Source: Flavobacteriaceae bacterium
Lineage (GTDB): Bacteria; Bacteroidota; Bacteroidia; Flavobacteriales; Flavobacteriaceae
DNA length: 35,845 nt
NCBI GenBank assembly: GCA_027080135.1
Contig: JALWUJ010000165.1
Coordinates: 1-35,845, forward strand
Direction: 5' to 3'
Part shown: positions 32,291-35,845 of the stretch, piece after piece
How positions within the stretch are numbered: position 1 is the stretch's first letter
Layout: each line of letters begins with the position of its first letter
Translations under genes and position numbers: made by a program
The notes under the pieces: generated by a model
Seen by the model: the letters and a program-made list of their open reading frames with translations, nothing else
The model's database searches: none
What the model was told of the DNA's origin: nothing

Positions 32291-32382
32291 AACATAAAAT
32301 TTAAATTTAAAGTAAAAGTACTATATAAATTTTAATAAAGAGCATACATTTATTATACATAAATAAAAAAAATGAGTTTGTG

Positions 32383-32412
32383 TTGCAATTGTAGCTTATT
32401 TCTATATTTTTG
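32383..32412 (+). promoter_or_regulatory. ndk promoter with -33 TTG and -7 TATTTTTG
   Basis: TTG at 32383-32385 and TATTTTTG at 32405-32412 are separated by 19 bases, the spacing expected of the Bacteroidota sigma-A type promoter. The -7 box ends 14 bases before the ndk ATG at 32427, so the leader would be about 10 bases. It is the best two-element promoter seen in the window. Confidence 0.6.
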
Positions 32413-32426
32413 CAAAAATTTTAAAA

Positions 32427-32846
32427 ATGAGAACAAACAGAACGTTTACCATGTTAAAGCCCGATAGTGTTGAAAAAGGACATATTGGAGCAATATTAGA
32501 AAAAATTACAGCTTCAGGTTTTAGAATAGTAGCTATGAAACTTACACAAATGACCAAAGCAGATGCCGAAGAATTTTATGCAATTCATAACGAAAGACCT
32601 TTCTTTGGTGAATTGGTGGAATATATGACTCGAGGTCCTATAGTAGCGGCTATTCTTGAAAAAGACAACGCTGTTGAAGATTTTAGAACTTTAATTGGTG
32701 CTACCAATCCTGCTGAAGCTGCTGAAGGAACCATCAGAAAATTATATGCTGCATCTATTGGTGAAAATGCTGTTCACGGAAGTGATAGCGATGAAAATGC
32801 AGCCATTGAAGGAGCTTTCCATTTTTCGGGAAGAGAAATGTTTTAA
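32427..32846 (+). CDS. ndk: Nucleoside-diphosphate kinase
   Basis: Ndk transfers the terminal phosphate of ATP to any NDP or dNDP through a phosphohistidine, balancing nucleotide pools. The 139-residue protein has [16 protein letters not shown] with nucleotide-contacting Lys11 near the front, the substrate-binding loop [16 protein letters not shown], and the active-site His117 in [12 protein letters not shown]. The length is normal for bacterial Ndk. It is monocistronic, with a recognisable promoter 14 bases upstream and a terminator 21 bases after the stop. Confidence 0.97.
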   Translation: MRTNRTFTMLKPDSVEKGHIGAILEKITASGFRIVAMKLTQMTKADAEEFYAIHNERPFFGELVEYMTRGPIVAAILEKDNAVEDFRTLIGATNPAEAAEGTIRKLYAASIGENAVHGSDSDENAAIEGAFHFSGREMF

Positions 32847-32867
32847 TTTTCTTGCCTGAATATTCAT

Positions 32868-32899
32868 AAATGCCTTCAAGAAATTGAGGGCATTTTTTT
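32868..32899 (+). terminator. Intrinsic terminator of ndk
   Basis: AAATGCCTTCAA (32868-32879) and TTGAGGGCATTT (32884-32895) form a 12-bp stem with one wobble pair around GAAA, running into a T-tract ending at 32899. It lies 21 bases after ndk and 22 before the end of the convergent DUF721 gene, so it may serve both. Confidence 0.8.
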
Positions 32900-32921
32900 A
32901 TAACTTTCTCCAAAACTATTA

Positions 32922-33218
32922 TTATCTCAAGACCAATTTAGTAACAACCTCTTTACCTAGTTCTTCGTTAATCATAGCAATAATTTTTGTCTTGCCATAA
33001 CTCAATTCTTCTCGTAATACAGAAGAACTCAACTGAACATACAGTACATCGCGTTTTAAACTTATTGCAGTTGTATATTTTGAAATGGCATTCCCCATAA
33101 GTTTGTGCCAAGCTTCTTCAACAGAAACTTTATCCAAACCTTTTTGAAGTTTATTAGCTTCAATAAAACCTTTTAAAACTTTACTAATCGGACTTTCTTT
33201 ATGTTCTCTTTTTGCCAT
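32922..33218 (-). CDS. DUF721 (DciA-like) protein
   Basis: A 98-residue basic protein of the DUF721 family, with VEEAWHKLMGNAISKYTTAI followed by YVQLSSSVLREELSYGKTKI, the beta-alpha KH-like core of the family. DUF721 includes DciA, a loader or operator of the replicative helicase DnaB in bacteria that lack DnaC/DnaI. That role is plausible here because recF lies directly upstream on the same strand, but it is inferred from family and context. The two genes are separated by 147 bases carrying repeat elements, so they may be transcribed separately. Confidence 0.85.
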   Translation of the reverse strand: MAKREHKESPISKVLKGFIEANKLQKGLDKVSVEEAWHKLMGNAISKYTTAISLKRDVLYVQLSSSVLREELSYGKTKIIAMINEELGKEVVTKLVLR

Positions 33219-33253
33219 ACAATGCCCGTAAATTAGGGGTTATTGTTTAACCA

Positions 33254-33289
33254 CAAAGTTCACTGAGTTTTTACGCAAAGTTCACTGAG
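33254..33289. repeat. Direct repeat of CAAAGTTCACTGAG
   Basis: The 14-base unit occurs at 33254-33267 and 33276-33289, a 22-base period, inside the gap between DUF721 and recF. The terminal CACTGAG is also present in the neighbouring inverted-repeat element at 33315. It appears to be a small dispersed intergenic repeat rather than a protein-binding iteron, as only two copies are present. Confidence 0.55.
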
Positions 33290-33314
33290 GCTTTTGTTTT
33301 ATGTTATTATCTGA

Positions 33315-33355
33315 GGTCACTGAGTGTTCGCCAAAGCGAACGTATTGAAGTGACC
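33315..33355. repeat. Short inverted-repeat element, copy B
   Basis: GGTCACT (33315-33321) and AGTGACC (33349-33355) are the outer arms. Inside them GTTCGC (33326-33331) and GCGAAC (33336-33341) form a second perfect stem around CAAA, so the element is a nested hairpin. Its left 12 bases are identical to the left end of the element at 15449-15498. It ends 10 bases before the recF stop codon and may double as the recF 3' structure. Confidence 0.55.
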
Positions 33356-33365
33356 GTCTTCTCCT

Positions 33366-34445
33366 TCACAGTCGAAACATTTTATAAGATTGATGAATTT
33401 TTTTAATAATAGTTTCAGTCCTTTCAGAATGGGTGTCGCTAATAAACAACTGCCCGAAATCTTCGTTTTTTACCAAACTGATGATTTGTTCTACTCGGTT
33501 TTCATCTAATTTATCAAAAATATCATCCATTAATAAAATAGGGTTGACCTTACTTTGTGCTTTTATAAAATCGAATTGTGCCAACTTCAATGCAATTAAA
33601 TACGATTTTTGCTGTCCTTGCGAACCGAACTTTTTAATGGGATGTCCTTCAATTTCAAATGTTAAATCATCCTTATGAATCCCAAAATTACTGTATTGAG
33701 AAAATTGATCTTTTTGAGCATTTTCTTTCAATAAAAGTAACAATTCTTTTTCTTGTAACTGACTTTTATACGAAAGATTTATGTCTTCTTTAGAGTTGCT
33801 AATAGATTGGTATCGTTTCATGAAAATAGGCATAAACTCTTCAAGAAAAGCTGTTCGTTTTTCAAAAATAGTGGTGCCTAAATCATTCATCTGTAAATTA
33901 TAAATGTCTAGCGTTTCTTGGTTGTGTGTGTGATTAACTGCAAAATATTTCAACAAAGAGTTTCGTTGAGCCAAAACCTTGTTATAGTTTAATAAAGTGT
34001 GTAAGTAATCGCTATCTCCTTGCGAAATGACACCATCTATAAATTTTCTTCGAGTATCGCTTCCTTCTATTATGAGGTCGCGATCTGCTGGAGAGATAAT
34101 TACCAAAGGTAAAAAACCAATATGCTCACTAAAACGAGGGTAAGGTTTTCCGTTGCGTTTAATTACTTTTTTATGACCTTTTTTGGCACTAATAATAATT
34201 TTTTCTTCTCTATCCGATTTTAGATAATTTCCTTCAATAACAAAAAAATCTTTTCCGTGTTTTATATTTTGAAGAGTTACAGGATTAAAATAGCTTTTTC
34301 CGAAAGAAAGATGGTAAATTGCATCCAAAACATTCGTTTTTCCCACTCCATTATTGCCAACCAAACAATTTATTTTTGAATCAAACTGAAAAGAAACCGT
34401 TTCAAAGTTTTTGTAATTCAGAAGATAAAGATTGTCTAATGTCAT
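33366..34445 (-). CDS. recF: DNA replication/repair protein RecF
   Basis: RecF is an SMC-like ATPase that with RecO and RecR loads RecA at gaps in damaged DNA. The 359-residue protein has Walker [10 protein letters not shown] at 30-38, the ABC signature region [17 protein letters not shown] and Walker [14 protein letters not shown] near the C-terminus, with a short coiled-coil or lobe II region between them. The length and motif order are normal. The ATG at 34445 gives [15 protein letters not shown], the usual RecF beginning. The divergent TPR-ribH unit starts 151 bases away. The gene ends next to the nested hairpin at 33315-33355. Confidence 0.95.
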   Translation of the reverse strand: MTLDNLYLLNYKNFETVSFQFDSKINCLVGNNGVGKTNVLDAIYHLSFGKSYFNPVTLQNIKHGKDFFVIEGNYLKSDREEKIIISAKKGHKKVIKRNGKPYPRFSEHIGFLPLVIISPADRDLIIEGSDTRRKFIDGVISQGDSDYLHTLLNYNKVLAQRNSLLKYFAVNHTHNQETLDIYNLQMNDLGTTIFEKRTAFLEEFMPIFMKRYQSISNSKEDINLSYKSQLQEKELLLLLKENAQKDQFSQYSNFGIHKDDLTFEIEGHPIKKFGSQGQQKSYLIALKLAQFDFIKAQSKVNPILLMDDIFDKLDENRVEQIISLVKNEDFGQLFISDTHSERTETIIKKIHQSYKMFRL

Positions 34446-34567
34446 AATAGTCAGTAGGTTGTAATGGTTATGTTTGATGTTGTTATATCAGAAATTAAAA
34501 TAAATTTACTGCTGCAAATTATTGAAAAATAAGAAATAAATTCGCTTTTATTATCTAATAAAAATTA

Positions 34568-34575
34568 TATTTTTG
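34568..34575 (+). promoter_or_regulatory. Candidate -7 box for the TPR-ribH operon
   Basis: TATTTTTG is identical to the ndk -7 box and ends 21 bases before the ATG at 34597. The -33 position reads TTT rather than TTG, so it would be a weaker match than the ndk promoter. Confidence 0.45.
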
Positions 34576-34596
34576 CACACCTAACAAGATTAAACT

Positions 34597-35361
34597 ATGG
34601 CAACATATAAGAAACGCGGAGGAAAGCCAAAAACCAAAGCAGAAAAAATAGATCATTTAGAACAGGAAAGCACCACAGCAGAAGTTTTTAGTTCTTTAGA
34701 TGAAGGAGCTTCAAGAACCGAAGCTTGGGTAGAAAAAAACCAAAAAGCAATCTTAATATTTGTAGGAGTTGTGGCAATTGGTGTTTTAGGATATTTAGGT
34801 TATCAAAATTTTATTCAAGAACCTAAAGAAGCAGAAGCAACTAACGAAATGTTTCAAGCACAAACCTACTACGAGCAAGCATTAACAGCAACAAGCAAAG
34901 ATTCACTTTTCAATTTAGCTCTAAATGGAGGGGAAGGAAAATTTGGATTTTTAGACATAATAGATAAATACAGCGGAACCAATGCTGCTAACTTATCAAA
35001 ATATTACGCAGGAATTGCCTACTTAAATACAGGTAAATACCAAGAAGCTATTGAGTATTTAGATGGTTTTAAAGCAGATGATATGAACGTAGCACCAATT
35101 GCAAAAGGAGCTATTGGCGATGCTTTTGCACAGTTAGATCAGCAAGAGGAAGCATTAAAATATTACGAAGCTGCTGCAGCAATGAGTAAAAGTGAGTTAA
35201 CAGCACCAAGATTTTTATTGAAAGCTGGAATTACTGCTATCAGCTTAGGAAAATCGGATGTGGCATTAAAACACTTTAAAACAATTACTGAAAATTATCC
35301 AAAATCACCTGAAGCAACAAAGGCTACCTTATATGAAGGAAAGGCGGAAGCAATGAAATAA
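34597..35361 (+). CDS. Membrane-anchored TPR protein (YfgM/YbgF-like)
   Basis: A 254-residue protein with a Lys-rich, acidic cytoplasmic N-terminus (about 1-48), one membrane helix at about 51-72 (AILIFVGVVAIGVLGYLGYQ) and a soluble TPR domain to the end, with GIAYLNTGKYQEAIEYLDGF, IGDAFAQLDQQEEALKYYEA and LGKSDVALKHFKTI as clear repeats. The arrangement resembles YfgM-type anchored TPR proteins that associate with the Sec translocon, but no partner is shown here. Its stop overlaps the start of ribH by one base (TAATG), so the two are translationally coupled despite unrelated functions. Confidence 0.85.
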   Translation: MATYKKRGGKPKTKAEKIDHLEQESTTAEVFSSLDEGASRTEAWVEKNQKAILIFVGVVAIGVLGYLGYQNFIQEPKEAEATNEMFQAQTYYEQALTATSKDSLFNLALNGGEGKFGFLDIIDKYSGTNAANLSKYYAGIAYLNTGKYQEAIEYLDGFKADDMNVAPIAKGAIGDAFAQLDQQEEALKYYEAAAAMSKSELTAPRFLLKAGITAISLGKSDVALKHFKTITENYPKSPEATKATLYEGKAEAMK

Positions 35362-35845
35362 TGGCTACAGAAAATAACAACTTATCGGTTTACGATAAAG
35401 CAACCATCCCAAACGCGAAAAATTTTCGGTTTGGGATGGTTGTTTCTGAATGGAATCCTAAAATCACCGAAGGAATGTTTCAAGGTGCTTTTGATGCTAT
35501 TTTAGAGAACGGAGGTATTAAAGAAAACATCGTTCGTTGGAATGTTCCTGGAAGTTTTGAGTTGGTATATGGTTGTAAGAAAATGCAAGAAAGCTACGAT
35601 ATGCTAGACGCAATTATTGCGATTGGTTCTGTAATACAAGGAGAAACCAAACATTTTGATTTTGTTTGTGAAGCGACCTCACAAGGAATTAAAGATTTGA
35701 ATGTACAAAATGACATTCCAGTTATATTTTGTGTACTGACCGATAATAATCTTCAGCAAGCCATTGACCGTAGTGGAGGTAAACACGGAAATAAAGGTAC
35801 AGAAGCTGCTATTGCGGCTATTAAAATGGCACAGCTACGTAAGAA
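35361..35845 (+). CDS. ribH: 6,7-dimethyl-8-ribityllumazine synthase (3' end missing)
   Basis: RibH condenses 5-amino-6-ribitylaminouracil with 3,4-dihydroxy-2-butanone 4-phosphate to form lumazine, the penultimate step to riboflavin. The frame begins at the ATG within TAATG after the TPR gene and is open to the window edge: 161 complete codons, probably lacking only the last residue or so and the stop. Family motifs are plain: FRFGMVVSEWNP (aromatic ring contact), NVPGSFELVYGCKKM, AIGSVIQGETKHFDFVCEAT with the catalytic His, and PVIFCVLTDNNLQQAIDRSG followed by KHGNKG. The N-terminus has about 20 extra residues compared with short RibH forms, as in other Bacteroidota. Confidence 0.96.
   Translation, partial: MATENNNLSVYDKATIPNAKNFRFGMVVSEWNPKITEGMFQGAFDAILENGGIKENIVRWNVPGSFELVYGCKKMQESYDMLDAIIAIGSVIQGETKHFDFVCEATSQGIKDLNVQNDIPVIFCVLTDNNLQQAIDRSGGKHGNKGTEAAIAAIKMAQLRK

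Noticed and set aside
1-35845. tRNA, rRNA or known riboswitch
   Set aside because: No cloverleaf, rRNA segment or riboswitch core was recognised by eye in the intergenic gaps, including the leader before ribH, whose gene is coupled to the TPR gene and has no FMN-riboswitch space.

Overview
The window is a stretch of AT-rich chromosome from a member of the Bacteroidota, almost certainly a Flavobacteriaceae. The support is a gldI gliding lipoprotein, a secreted protein with a C-terminal type IX secretion (T9SS) sorting domain, Bacteroidota-type -7 promoter boxes (TAnnTTTG), AT-rich leaders without obvious Shine-Dalgarno sites, and family types common in this group (OstA-like, DUF3810, cyclophilin-FKBP fusion). 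There is no sign of plasmid, prophage, insertion sequence, CRISPR array, rRNA or tRNA. Both ends cut a gene: mazG lacks its 5' end and ribH its last few bases.

Layout. 1-661: 3' part of mazG, meeting a long minus-strand block head-to-tail across a perfect hairpin. 690-16386 (minus): in transcription order, a TrmH-type RNA methyltransferase, an M48/Ste24-like membrane protease, a Rel (p)ppGpp enzyme, a Fur-family regulator, purA, an OstA/LptA-like protein, a class III aminotransferase, a TPR protein, two tandem DUF368 (PopT-like) polyprenyl-phosphate transporters overlapping aroE, and a DUF349 repeat protein. 16491-16991 (plus): small secreted protein, divergent from the methyltransferase. 16996-22793 (minus): an exported set consisting of a FadL-like outer-membrane barrel, a degenerate amidohydrolase and a 986-residue double amidohydrolase. 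22988-24055 (minus): DUF3810 membrane protein with an HExxH motif. 24433-25884 (plus): pepD. 25885-26615: gene-free, repeat-bearing DNA. 26616-27320 (plus): T9SS cargo protein. 27427-30113 (minus): operon of nrnA-like DHH phosphoesterase, gldI and a cyclophilin-FKBP lipoprotein. 30190-31242 (plus): PhoD-like phosphatase lipoprotein. 31239-32290 (minus): YtxH/holin-like/small protein envelope operon. 32427-32846 (plus): ndk. 32922-34445 (minus): DUF721 (DciA-like) and recF. 34597-end (plus): membrane-anchored TPR protein and ribH.

How the genes fit together. Most are housekeeping genes: nucleotide hygiene (mazG, ndk, purA, nrnA), stringent response (rel), replication and repair (recF, DUF721), aromatic and flavin synthesis (aroE, ribH), and envelope biogenesis (DUF368 pair, OstA-like, FadL-like). 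No obviously new multi-gene defence or biosynthetic system is visible. The parts most worth a second look are the exported amidohydrolase set, in which two of three amidohydrolase domains have lost the HxH metal site; the tandem DUF368 pair; the dual immunophilin beside gldI; a remnant of a methyltransferase gene end; and intergenic DNA seeded with small hairpin and direct-repeat elements, some of which recur at distant places in the window.
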